Positions 50,473 to 58,323 of a stretch of DNA of 64,000 bases are shown here, in pieces (position 1 is the first letter of the stretch; each line of letters opens with the position of its first letter). The notes beneath the pieces were generated by a model. That model ran no database searches and was not told the origin of the DNA. It saw only the letters and a program-made list of their open reading frames with translations. A program made the position numbers and the translations under genes. This DNA comes from a virus, in IMG/VR virus record IMGVR_UViG_3300031576_000023, positions 1 to 64,000 of that record; one strand, 5' to 3'.

Positions 50473-50954
50473 TCATGTCTTTGACGCTGGTTTGGCCGCC
50501 GCCGTCAAAACACGTGCATCTCAATTTAGTCTAACAGCCCCTGTTTGGCAAGGCCACGGTTATCAGGTTCCGCCGAGATCGCGCCTTTTTTCGGCCAGCT
50601 CCAAGGGAACCCGCGGCAAAGACCTGAAGCCCCCGGTCGCCTAAAGCACGTGGGCGGGCACAGAAGTATCAACTATTCTGTCGCTGCGCGGCGTTCCAGC
50701 CGCGCGGCGAACGTCGTAGGGAAAACGGTACGCGACGGCAAAAACAAAGCGGGTGGCTTGCACGGCGGGATTGCGCGCGCAAACGACTTTTTGCCAGTGT
50801 TCTTCGCGCTTTACGCTCGTTTTTCCCTTTACAGAAGTAGCGCGCCGCACGTTTTTCATTGCAGCACGTTTTCTCGCTTTCCTTGTCCCCCTTCTTCGTC
50901 TTTCTTGGCGCGCAGCGTGACCTAAGCGCGCATAGCGCCAGCGCGAGAAAAGTC

Positions 50955-50984
50955 GCCCAACAGCCGGGCCGGCTAGGGTAGAAT
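50955..50984 (+). promoter_or_regulatory. phage promoter motif, copy B
   Basis: GCCCAACAG (50955-50963) is followed by 13 bases and GGTAGAAT (50977-50984). It is divergent from copy E and would start transcription of the forward early operon about 40 bases before ATG 51030. Confidence 0.75.
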
Positions 50985-51029
50985 CTCCCGCAGTTTGTTG
51001 ACACGTTCCAGTCACGGAATGGCCTGGAG

Positions 51030-51863
51030 ATGCCGCGAGAGTTAACGATCGACGCCGAGTTCAAGGGCCAGTGCCCTGCGCACTCCGAGGAAGAACTAAA
51101 GCTGCTGCGCGAGCAGATCGAGGAGGAGGGGTGCATCGCGCCATTGGTCGTGTGGGCTGGGGAGGGGATCATCCTCGACGGGCACACGAGGTACGCGATG
51201 TGCCTGGACCTCGGTATCGAGTTCAAGGTTCACGAGAAGCAGTTCGCCAAGCGAGAGGCGGCAATGGCGTGGATACTTCGGCATCAGCTCGGAAGGCGGA
51301 ACTTGCTGCCGGAGCAGCGCGCTGTCTTGTTGGGGAATTATTACAACCTACTGAAGTCGTCTCGCGGGAAGCGCACCGGAAGAGGGTTGACGGCCGAGCT
51401 GATCGCGGTCGAGCAGGGCGTGTCCGTCCCCACGATCCTGCGGCACGCGCGGTACGCCGACGCGATGCAGGAGCTGAAGCGCCGCGGCAGCGGGGACATC
51501 GTCAAGGCGATCCTGGACGGCGACGTGCGGGCTAACGTGGACGCCCTGAAGCTTCTGTCACGGCGACCGAAGGCCGATCTTGAGCGTGCCAGCGTTCTCT
51601 TGAAGCGCGGAGATCTACACGACGTGGCGGACTTGCTGCCGGACGGCGGGCGCCGAAACAAGCAGGTGGCTGGGCAGGGGATGGCGGGTGGCATGCTGGG
51701 CGTGAGCTTCGGCGCCGTCGAGACGGTGCTAGCGAAGTGCGCGCGGCTCGTGGAGGAGCTGGCGCACAAGATGGGCGGCCCTTCGGTGCGATCGCGCGGG
51801 ATCGTGGGCAAGCTTCGAGAGGTCACCGGCGACGTGCTGGCATGGAAACGCAGCTTTCGGTAG
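51030..51863 (+). CDS. ParB-like nuclease/partition-domain protein
   Basis: This 277-residue protein has an N-terminal ParB/sulfiredoxin-like domain with the DGHTRY signature (GEGIILDGHTRYAMCLDLG, about 43-61) and a following helix-turn-helix-like region (VEQGVSVPTILRHARYAD, about 127-144). Such phage proteins bind DNA and may hydrolyse CTP or nick DNA. It begins the forward early operon under promoter copy B. It is one of three ParB-type proteins in the window. Confidence 0.78.
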   Translation: MPRELTIDAEFKGQCPAHSEEELKLLREQIEEEGCIAPLVVWAGEGIILDGHTRYAMCLDLGIEFKVHEKQFAKREAAMAWILRHQLGRRNLLPEQRAVLLGNYYNLLKSSRGKRTGRGLTAELIAVEQGVSVPTILRHARYADAMQELKRRGSGDIVKAILDGDVRANVDALKLLSRRPKADLERASVLLKRGDLHDVADLLPDGGRRNKQVAGQGMAGGMLGVSFGAVETVLAKCARLVEELAHKMGGPSVRSRGIVGKLREVTGDVLAWKRSFR

Positions 51864-51874
51864 GCGGTATTTCG

Positions 51875-51905
51875 GCCCAATAGCTATTGAGCTAGCCGGT
51901 AAAAT
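51875..51905 (+). promoter_or_regulatory. phage promoter motif, copy C
   Basis: GCCCAATAG (51875-51883) is followed by 14 bases and GGTAAAAT (51898-51905). The transcript would begin about 37 bases before ATG 51949. Confidence 0.7.
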
Positions 51906-51948
51906 TACCGCCGGACGACCATTTGACCGTTTTCATAGGAGCGAGCGC

Positions 51949-52848
51949 ATGGCGAAAGCCAAAGAATTCGAGCTGCATCCAGCGGCGGAGATCTTCCCTT
52001 TGTTGAAGCACTGCGACCCTGAAGTCTGGAAAGAATTTCTCGACGACATGCGCGAGAACGGCCAGCAGGAGCCGATCGCGCTCTGTGAGGGGAAGGTGCT
52101 GGACGGACGCAACCGCCTGCTTGGCTGTCAGGCGCTGGGCTTGGAGCCAAAGACAATCAACGTCCGGCCTGCTAGCCCTGTCAAATACGTGATTTCGCGC
52201 AACTTGCACCGCCGGCACTTGACCATCGGGCAATACTCGGGGTGCGCTGCGCGATCTATATCGATGTTCGAGGCGGAAGCGGCGGAGCGCAAAGCGAAAG
52301 GCCAGAAAAAAGGCGGGGCAGCCACGGCGAAAAAGGCTCTAGGCAAACATTTGCCTCAAGCCATTGAGGCTGACGGGACTGTGGCAGACGAAGCTAACGC
52401 GAAGCTTGCGGAGGCAGCGACCGGCAAGGCCGTAGACATGGCTGGCAAAGCGTTTGGCGTGAGCGGCGAGAATGTCCGCAAGGCTGCTGCGGTGATTGGA
52501 CAAGCGTCTCCGGAAGTCACAAGACTCATGGATCATGGCGAAATTACGGTGAACGTTGCTACCAAGCTTGCCGACTTACCGAAGGCCAAACAGGCGGAGG
52601 CGGTCGCCCAGATCAAGCGCGGCGAGAAACCAAAGGCCCTGAAGATCAAGCGCGCGAAGTCCGGCGGCGTAGCTGTGACGCACAAGGACTTGAGGGAGCA
52701 GCTTGGCAAGCTGGCCCGGCTGGTTGACGCGCTGGAGAAAAAACACCCTGGCGGGAAGTTCAGTCGCGGGATTCACGACAGGCTCAAGGCGTGCCATGGG
52801 CTGGTCGCCGACTGGCAGCGGTCGCCGAACTCAGCGCAGAAAGATTGA
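51949..52848 (+). CDS. ParB-like DNA-binding protein
   Basis: This 299-residue protein has an N-terminal ParB-like domain (EGKVLDGRNRLLGCQALGL, about 47-65) and a basic linker (KAKGQKKGGAATAKKALGK). A helical KorB/ParB-type HTH region follows (AAVIGQASPEVTRLMDHGEI, about 184-203). It resembles phage and plasmid regulators that read host or phage DNA sites. It has its own promoter (copy C) and AGGAGCG before ATG 51949. It is distinct in sequence from the ParB-like protein just upstream. Confidence 0.78.
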   Translation: MAKAKEFELHPAAEIFPLLKHCDPEVWKEFLDDMRENGQQEPIALCEGKVLDGRNRLLGCQALGLEPKTINVRPASPVKYVISRNLHRRHLTIGQYSGCAARSISMFEAEAAERKAKGQKKGGAATAKKALGKHLPQAIEADGTVADEANAKLAEAATGKAVDMAGKAFGVSGENVRKAAAVIGQASPEVTRLMDHGEITVNVATKLADLPKAKQAEAVAQIKRGEKPKALKIKRAKSGGVAVTHKDLREQLGKLARLVDALEKKHPGGKFSRGIHDRLKACHGLVADWQRSPNSAQKD

Positions 52849-52857
52849 CGGGCAGGC

Positions 52858-54375
52858 ATGGCTGAGCGCTGGCATCATCAAACGCGCGCCCTCACTGAAA
52901 CCGTCGCGGCCTTGGACGAGGGCGTCAAGCGCATCTGTGTGACTGCTCCTGCTGGTGCCGGGAAGAGCGCTATCGCCTGCGATCTTATGACGGAGATCGC
53001 GAAGCCGCGCGGCTGGAACGTAGCGGCCTACACGAATCGCAAGATGCTCCTGGAACAATGGTGCCGAGTGCTCGACGCGGCAAATATACCATTCGGCATT
53101 CGGGCAAGCGGACATCCTCCAGCATACCTGCGGCAAGTACAGCTTTGCATGGTCCAATCAGAAAGCGCAGCAGTCTACGAGTCCGAGAGGCGCGATTTGC
53201 ACGAGGCGCGGCTCGTCATTATCGACGAGGTGCATTTGAACAAGGCAGCCACTATGCAGCAGCTTGTCGCTGACCACGAGAAGCTTGGCGCGCAGACAGT
53301 TGGGTTTACCGCGACGCCCATGGACCTGGGGCCAATGGCGATCAGGCTGATTATCGGCGCCAAGACAAGCGAGTGCCGGGCGTGCGGCGCAATCGTACCA
53401 TGCACGACATACGCCCCAGACGAACCGAGCGCCAAAGGGTTGCACCGCGAGGCGACGGGGGAATACTCCGAGGCCGACGTGCGCAGACGGATCATGACCC
53501 CGACAATCTTCGGGCGGGTGCACGATCACCTGCTACGACTCAACCCGGACTTGCTGCCGACGTTGCTGTTCGCGCCTGGCGTAGCCGAGTCCATCTGGTT
53601 CTGCGAGCAGTTCGCAGCGAAGGGCCTGCGCGCGGCGCATTTAGGCGGCGAGGAAATCTGGATAGATGGCGAACGGCACGCGGGGACGCCGGAGCTGCGA
53701 GCACAGATCATCAAGGAGCACCGCGACGGGGAGATAGCCGTCCTGTCCAACCGATTCGTTCTTCGCGAGGGGCTCGACCTGCCATACGTCCGGCATGTCG
53801 TATTCGCGACGATTTTCGGGGGCCTTCAGAGTTTTTTGCAAGCCGGAGGCAGAGGGATGCGCGCATATCTTGGAAAAGCCCGCTGTTGCGTGCAGGACCA
53901 CGGTGGAAACTGGCACCGCCACGGGAGCCTTAATGCCGACCGGGACTGGCAGCTGGGCGACTCGAACTACGTGCTGTCGGAGATGCGCGATGATGCCCTG
54001 CGCGAGCATACGATTCCCGATCCAATCCGCTGCCCGAAATGCGGCCTGGTACGGGTGCGCGGGCCGGTATGTTTCGGGTGCGGCTACCGCCACGCCAGGG
54101 GCAGCCGTATGGTTGTTGAGCTGGATGGCCGGCTGCAAAAGGTTGAGGGCTATATCTTGCGCAAGAAGTCCCGGCAGAAGCGGCACGACACGGAGCACAT
54201 CTGGAAGCAGTGCTACTACCGGTGCCGCAAGGCGGAGAAGACGTTTCGTCAGGCGGAGGGTTTATTTGTGCATGAGAATGGATACTGGCCGCCCAGGACT
54301 CTGCCGCTGATGCCGCGCGACGCCTACGACTGGTTTCGAGAAATTCAGGCCGTACCCGCGGAGGCTTTGCTGTGA
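52858..54375 (+). CDS. SF2 DEAD/DEAH-type DNA helicase
   Basis: This 505-residue helicase has Walker A TAPAGAGKSA (29-38), DEVH in VIIDEVHLNKAAT (motif II), GFTATPMDLG (motif III) and a variant motif VI LQAGGRGMRAYLGKA. A zinc ribbon (CPKCGLVRVRGPVCFGCGY) lies near the end. It is similar in plan to phage UvsW/RadD-type helicases. It should unwind or remodel branched DNA. It overlaps the Cas4-like nuclease gene by four bases, and the two probably act together on DNA ends. Confidence 0.9.
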   Translation: MAERWHHQTRALTETVAALDEGVKRICVTAPAGAGKSAIACDLMTEIAKPRGWNVAAYTNRKMLLEQWCRVLDAANIPFGIRASGHPPAYLRQVQLCMVQSESAAVYESERRDLHEARLVIIDEVHLNKAATMQQLVADHEKLGAQTVGFTATPMDLGPMAIRLIIGAKTSECRACGAIVPCTTYAPDEPSAKGLHREATGEYSEADVRRRIMTPTIFGRVHDHLLRLNPDLLPTLLFAPGVAESIWFCEQFAAKGLRAAHLGGEEIWIDGERHAGTPELRAQIIKEHRDGEIAVLSNRFVLREGLDLPYVRHVVFATIFGGLQSFLQAGGRGMRAYLGKARCCVQDHGGNWHRHGSLNADRDWQLGDSNYVLSEMRDDALREHTIPDPIRCPKCGLVRVRGPVCFGCGYRHARGSRMVVELDGRLQKVEGYILRKKSRQKRHDTEHIWKQCYYRCRKAEKTFRQAEGLFVHENGYWPPRTLPLMPRDAYDWFREIQAVPAEALL

Positions 54376-55175
54376 ACGATATCAAGCCGCACCTGAGCCA
54401 CAGCCAGATGATGACCTTTCTGCGGTGCCCGGAGGCGTGGCGCCGCAGGTACGTCGAGGGCCACAAGGTCCCTCCCGGCATCGTCGCGTTCATTGGCTCC
54501 GGCGTGCACGCGGCCGACAGCATGAACTTCGTGCAGAAGATCGAATCGCATGTTGATCTTAAGCCGAGCGAGTTCCGCGACGCGGCCGTGGCGGAGCTCG
54601 ACGCGCGGATTGAGGACGAGGGCGTGTCTTTGCAGGAGGAAGACGGCAGCCTGGAGAGCGTCGTCGGCAAGGCGCGCGACCAGACGGCGGCCTTGGCGTT
54701 CCTGCACGCGACCCAGGTTGCGCCTGACTACCAACCGGCGCACGTCGAGCGCGAGTTTCGCATCGATCTTCCGAAGAACAGTTTCGATCTGGTGGGATTT
54801 ATCGACCTGGAGGACGACAAGGGCCGCGTGGTGGATTTCAAGACGACCGGCCGGCGAAAACAGCAGGCTGAGGCCGACCGTTCATTGCAGTTGTCCGTGT
54901 ACGCGGCGGCGCACGCGGTGCAGACTGGCAAGCTGCCTGGTTCCCTGGTCTTGGACGTGACGATGCGGACGGACAATCCGAGCCGGTACACGCTGGAGAC
55001 GCACCGCGACAAGGCTGACTTGCAGGTGCTGGCGAACACGGTCGCGGTGGTGTCGCGCGGCATCGAGAGCGGGGTGTTTCCGCCGGCGCCAGAGGGTAGT
55101 TGGTGGTGTTCTAAGAAATTCTGCGGCTACTGGAGTACGTGCGCGTTCGTGAACGCGAAGAAACTAAAGCCGTGA
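54372..55175 (+). CDS. RecB/Cas4-like PD-(D/E)xK nuclease
   Basis: This 267-residue protein starts at GTG 54372, overlapping the helicase stop. The nuclease core is LVGFIDLEDDKGRVVDFKTT (D, then D-x-K, about 137-156) followed by LQLSVYAAAHAVQTGK. Cysteine in FLRCPEAW and three C-terminal cysteines (WWCSKKFCGYWSTCAF) fit the iron-sulfur cluster of Cas4/AddB enzymes. It would resect DNA ends with the neighbouring helicase. No cas1 or CRISPR array is present. Confidence 0.88.
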   Translation: MNDIKPHLSHSQMMTFLRCPEAWRRRYVEGHKVPPGIVAFIGSGVHAADSMNFVQKIESHVDLKPSEFRDAAVAELDARIEDEGVSLQEEDGSLESVVGKARDQTAALAFLHATQVAPDYQPAHVEREFRIDLPKNSFDLVGFIDLEDDKGRVVDFKTTGRRKQQAEADRSLQLSVYAAAHAVQTGKLPGSLVLDVTMRTDNPSRYTLETHRDKADLQVLANTVAVVSRGIESGVFPPAPEGSWWCSKKFCGYWSTCAFVNAKKLKP

Positions 55176-55181
55176 TATTTT
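55173..55181 (+). promoter_or_regulatory. candidate extended -10 promoter
   Basis: TG-A-TATTTT at 55173-55181 precedes ATG 55192 by ten bases. It shares the GCCGTGATAT context with 7484. No -35 box is clear. Confidence 0.4.
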
Positions 55182-55191
55182 GGGCCTGACT

Positions 55192-55875
55192 ATGCCGAAG
55201 ATGGGCGTCAGAACCGCTGTTATTGCCAGCGTGGAGGCTGGGCAATTCGTGTGGTCGCTCGTGGGATGGCGCAAAGGGGCAAGTCGGCTGGCAAGTCCGG
55301 TCCACCGAGCTAAAGAGCTTGGCGCGCTGCTGCGTTACGCGATGGCCGGGCACGGCAGTACGAAACGGAGGACGCTAGTGAAGGTTGAAGAGCTGGTTGA
55401 ATCGTGGATCGAGGCCGTTGTCGGAATGTGCCTGGCGCATACGAAGGACGACTACGACGCGCACGACGCGAAGGCTGACGAGCTGCTCGGGCCGCTATTG
55501 GCGGCGCCGATTCGGCAGGTGCGAGAGTTCTACCATCGGCTGCTGGAGCGGATGAAGACCGACAAGCGAGTTCCCATGCTCGTGTGGATGGGGTTTGAGG
55601 CGTGGGGCGAGATCATGGTAAAGAATGCGCCGGACGAGGGCATCAAGCGGCTCAAGAACAAGCTTGCCGGCGAGATTGCTGACTTGGTCGAGGAGCCGTT
55701 GCGGGACCAAATTCCAGGCGCGGTAGCCCGTGCCTTGCGCTGGCGCGATCCAGAGACGCTAGAAGCGGTGAAGAAAGCTTTGGTGGCCGGAGTCAAACCG
55801 AAGCTTCGCGGTCGGCAGAGCTGCTTGTTCATGGAGATGGGGCGCGGCAAGCGGCAGGTCAGCGTGATGCTGTGA
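55192..55875 (+). CDS. hypothetical protein
   Basis: This 227-residue helical, basic protein (EELVESWIEAVVGMCLAHTK, PDEGIKRLKNKLAGEIADLV) starts at ATG 55192 without a ribosome site and ten bases after a -10-like box. No family is recognised. Its place after the helicase-nuclease pair suggests a DNA metabolism role. Confidence 0.65.
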   Translation: MPKMGVRTAVIASVEAGQFVWSLVGWRKGASRLASPVHRAKELGALLRYAMAGHGSTKRRTLVKVEELVESWIEAVVGMCLAHTKDDYDAHDAKADELLGPLLAAPIRQVREFYHRLLERMKTDKRVPMLVWMGFEAWGEIMVKNAPDEGIKRLKNKLAGEIADLVEEPLRDQIPGAVARALRWRDPETLEAVKKALVAGVKPKLRGRQSCLFMEMGRGKRQVSVML

Positions 55876-55930
55876 GGCGTGAGGAAACTCAAGCCATAAC
55901 GTCGAGTGGGCACAGAAAGCGGGAGTACAA

Positions 55931-56383
55931 ATGACGGCCAGGACCAAAACTAAGATTACAAAGCGTGTGAGCCTGCCGAGCGTCCCACACAAGTTGCTGG
56001 ACGTGGCAATCCGCGACCTGAGGGCGGCAAGTCGGAAGAGTGGCGTGGTGGTTGATCCGGCTGTGTGGCTTCGGCAATGTGTTAAAGATTGCGTGTACTG
56101 CTTGGCCGGAGCGGTGATGCTGTGCACATTGCGCGGGCGAACTATGCAGGCTTGGCGGTCTAACAAAAATGTGTACCCATGCAACTTTTCTCTGCGAATA
56201 GCGAAAAAACTCCATGCGCTAAACTCTTTTTCCAGGGGGTATTGTAACGACGCATTCCGTTACCTGCGACTGAACGACGCGATCGGGCGTAACTTCAATC
56301 GTGACATGCCTGACATGCGAACGTCGAAATTCCTGCCGTCCCTGGAGAAACTGCGCGACGATTTGAAGGCTGAGGGGTACTAA
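55931..56383 (+). CDS. hypothetical protein
   Basis: This 150-residue basic, cysteine-rich protein (AVWLRQCVKDCVYCLAGAVM) has GGAG upstream of ATG 55931. Its composition is less GC-biased in places than its neighbours (TAACAAAAATGTGTACC), so it may be a recent arrival. No family is recognised. Confidence 0.6.
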   Translation: MTARTKTKITKRVSLPSVPHKLLDVAIRDLRAASRKSGVVVDPAVWLRQCVKDCVYCLAGAVMLCTLRGRTMQAWRSNKNVYPCNFSLRIAKKLHALNSFSRGYCNDAFRYLRLNDAIGRNFNRDMPDMRTSKFLPSLEKLRDDLKAEGY

Positions 56384-56488
56384 GTTATTGGCCGCCATCG
56401 AACGGGCGGCAACCTGGAGCGATGGGCGTAACGAGCCTGCCATGATGCTTCGCTCCTCGGGCCGCGTGGGTGAAGCGCGGCTACTTTT

Positions 56489-56519
56489 GCCCAACAGACG
56501 TTCTGGAGTAGAGTAGAAT
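56489..56519 (+). promoter_or_regulatory. phage promoter motif, copy D
   Basis: GCCCAACAG (56489-56497) is followed by 14 bases and AGTAGAAT (56512-56519). A terminator-like hairpin lies about 75 bases downstream, before the gene start at 56626. Confidence 0.75.
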
Positions 56520-56566
56520 AATCGGCGATCGGTGTAGCGAGCGCTGAAACAGAGTCCTGTGATGGG

Positions 56567-56613
56567 AGCCCGGCGCGGCTCGTAACTACACTGCGGCCCG
56601 CCGGGCTTCTTTT
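56567..56613 (+). terminator. leader terminator, possible attenuator or sRNA end
   Basis: AGCCCGGCG (56567-56575) pairs perfectly with CGCCGGGCT (56599-56607), followed by TCTTTTT. It lies between promoter copy D and the gene at 56626. A short alternative stem (GAGCC with GGCTC) within the left arm could act as antiterminator. The product would be a ~90-base RNA. Confidence 0.65.
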
Positions 56614-56625
56614 TAGGAGATACAA

Positions 56626-57618
56626 ATGGCATTGCTTGACTTGGTACGGCCTCGCGTTACAGAACTCGGCAAGATCAAAATTGGTGGGAAGGACGAGAAG
56701 GTTCGCCAGTCGAAGGGCGGCGGAACGTGGCGCGCCCCGAAGAAGCTGGATCACTTCCTGATTACTGGCATGGCGCGTACTGAGGCTGGCGACCTCGTGC
56801 AGGATATCGAGCTGATGGATCGGCTGGCGCAGAAACACGCTGACGCCGACGGAAAACTGCGGAAGTTGCCGATTATCTTGTGCTCTAACGACATTGAGGA
56901 CATCATGCAGGCCAGGTATGTTTGGTACGGCGGGAAGCGAGTAGCTGGTCGCAGTGACGGTAAGACTGTCGTGTGGTACGGTAATCCGAAGACGATGAAG
57001 TTCAGAAACGAAGGGCCTATCGAGGAGCCATGGAAGGACGAGTACCTTGACCTGGCTGGTCCGAACGGCTCAAAGCTTTTCAAATTGCACTCCGTATTCA
57101 ACTGCATGATCGCATCGGACGTGGCCAGGTGGGGAGGGCTATACAAATTCCGCACGACGAGCCGGATTACCGCGAGCCAGTTGCTTGGGAGCATGATGCA
57201 CATTCATCAGTTGACCGGCGGTGTCCTGCGAGGTCTGCCGATGCAGCTTGTGATCCGGCCGATGATGGTCGAGCCGGACGGCAAGCCGACCAAAGTTTTC
57301 GTCGTGCACTGTGAGCTGACTGGCGCCGACCTGCTGGCGATCCGCGGGTGCGCCCTGGAGCTGGCGAAGTCGGAAGCCGAGAACTCCCGGCAGCTTCGGA
57401 CCGCGCAGATAGAGTACCGCAGGTTGCTCTCCGCGCCGGGCGAGGACGAGACCTACGAGGAGTCCACGGACGTGGCCGAGGAATTTCATCCCGAGACGAT
57501 TGACCAGGAGGGAGTTGACCAGCCGGCGCCGGAGGAGGAGTCGCAGGTTGGCCTGGACGATTTCCTTGGCCAGGAAAACGGCTCGCCGGATCAGAAGGAA
57601 GCAGCCGCAGACGTATGA
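56626..57618 (+). CDS. possible Gp3-like recombination directionality factor
   Basis: This 330-residue protein has GKIKIGG near residue 15, WRAPKKLDHFLIT near 36-48, and a middle with PIILCSNDIEDIMQARYVWY. This matches the general plan of Gp3-like recombination directionality factors of serine-integrase phages and related single-strand-binding-like proteins. The C-terminal ~60 residues are acidic and disordered. No integrase is in the window, so a replication or recombination accessory role is as likely. TAGGAGA precedes ATG 56626, after an attenuator-like leader. Confidence 0.5.
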   Translation: MALLDLVRPRVTELGKIKIGGKDEKVRQSKGGGTWRAPKKLDHFLITGMARTEAGDLVQDIELMDRLAQKHADADGKLRKLPIILCSNDIEDIMQARYVWYGGKRVAGRSDGKTVVWYGNPKTMKFRNEGPIEEPWKDEYLDLAGPNGSKLFKLHSVFNCMIASDVARWGGLYKFRTTSRITASQLLGSMMHIHQLTGGVLRGLPMQLVIRPMMVEPDGKPTKVFVVHCELTGADLLAIRGCALELAKSEAENSRQLRTAQIEYRRLLSAPGEDETYEESTDVAEEFHPETIDQEGVDQPAPEEESQVGLDDFLGQENGSPDQKEAAADV

Positions 57619-57851
57619 TGGACTTCTCGGAACCGTCCCAGCAGTATGTCGTGATGGAGTACCGCAGCGGCATCGTCGTCTATAGCGGCCCTTCGGAATT
57701 CCGCGCTGCCGTTGCCTTGGACCCAGGCACTCAGTACGCGAAGCACGGGCTGCTCGACACTGCGCGGGCACTGTGCGAGGCGGCGTGCGCGAGGGCGCGG
57801 GAGAGCCAGGGCTGTTACGGTGCTATTATCACGCGAAAGGTGGAAGTATGA
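57615..57851 (+). CDS. hypothetical protein
   Basis: This 78-residue protein (YVVMEYRSGIVVYSGPSEF, then a helix with ARALCEAACARARES) starts at ATG 57615, overlapping the preceding stop, and ends in an ATGA junction. It is part of a chain of small coupled early genes. Function is unknown. Confidence 0.55.
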   Translation: MMDFSEPSQQYVVMEYRSGIVVYSGPSEFRAAVALDPGTQYAKHGLLDTARALCEAACARARESQGCYGAIITRKVEV

Positions 57852-58150
57852 GCGAATCCCATAAGCAGCGCACGGCAGCCCTGCGGCATGCTGCCGTAGC
57901 CCTAGAAAGCCTAGCTGGCACGATCCTGGAATGGAAAGACGACCTGGAGATGCATGCAGATGACGACGACCGCGACGTGTTGACGGACGTGCAGGGCGTG
58001 ATGGACGCCTACACTTTTTGCCGTGAGGTCGAGGAAGCGTGGTGCGGTATTGCCGCGCCTTGCACGGACCTGTCTGGCGCCTGGGGTGAGGCGATGGCGG
58101 ACTTGCAGGCGATGTTGGACGACTTGCAATCTATGAGGATGCCGCAATGA
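57848..58150 (+). CDS. hypothetical helical protein
   Basis: This 100-residue acidic helical protein (ILEWKDDLEMHADDDDRDVL) has AAAGGTGG before ATG 57848 and is coupled by ATGA junctions at both ends. It may be an inhibitor-type small early protein, which its acidity alone suggests. Confidence 0.55.
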   Translation: MSESHKQRTAALRHAAVALESLAGTILEWKDDLEMHADDDDRDVLTDVQGVMDAYTFCREVEEAWCGIAAPCTDLSGAWGEAMADLQAMLDDLQSMRMPQ

Positions 58151-58323
58151 AGCTCTACGACGACACTGAGAAGTGCGTGGGCAAAGTTCTTAAGACCCCG
58201 GACGGATATGCAGCGTATCAATTCCGCACGTTCTCTTTCCGACGCTGGTCTGTGTTTTTGGGTTATTTCTCCACGCTGAAATGCGCCCGTGAGCAAGTTC
58301 TGAGGGACATAGGAACATGCTGA
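58147..58323 (+). CDS. small hypothetical protein
   Basis: This 58-residue protein reads MKLYDDTEKCVGKV at its start and ends REQVLRDIGTC. It overlaps the preceding stop in an ATGA junction and the next start by seven bases. The tight coupling supports expression. No family is recognised. Confidence 0.55.
   Translation: MKLYDDTEKCVGKVLKTPDGYAAYQFRTFSFRRWSVFLGYFSTLKCAREQVLRDIGTC

Larger units (their letters stand above)
50282..50954. other. divergent intergenic control region, possible origin
   Basis: About 670 bases lie between divergent operons. Perfect stems occur at 50386-50406 and 50446-50472. T-rich runs on the + strand (50790-50920) make it locally asymmetric. A reverse frame at 50641-50859 (72 codons, basic) has no ribosome site and is not called. 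Regulatory hub and replication origin are both possible. No clear iterons were seen. Confidence 0.5.

Noticed and set aside
50520-50545. GCCAAACAG-like sequence followed by TAAATT on the reverse strand
   Set aside because: The spacing is about four bases too short and no gene start follows.
50641-50859. 72-codon reverse frame in the control region
   Set aside because: It is basic and plausible in parts, but there is no ribosome site, no coupling, and another frame looks equally protein-like.
50998-51003. TTGACA box upstream of the ParB-like gene at 51030
   Set aside because: No -10 box lies 16-18 bases downstream before the start codon. The phage motif at 50955-50984 explains the operon better.
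54372-55175. Possible CRISPR-associated Cas4
   Set aside because: There is no Cas1, Cas2 or repeat-spacer array anywhere in the window. The helicase overlap fits a phage recombination pair.
56626-57618. Firm call of a recombination directionality factor implying a serine integrase
   Set aside because: The similarity is only in general plan and no integrase is visible, so it is left as a possibility.
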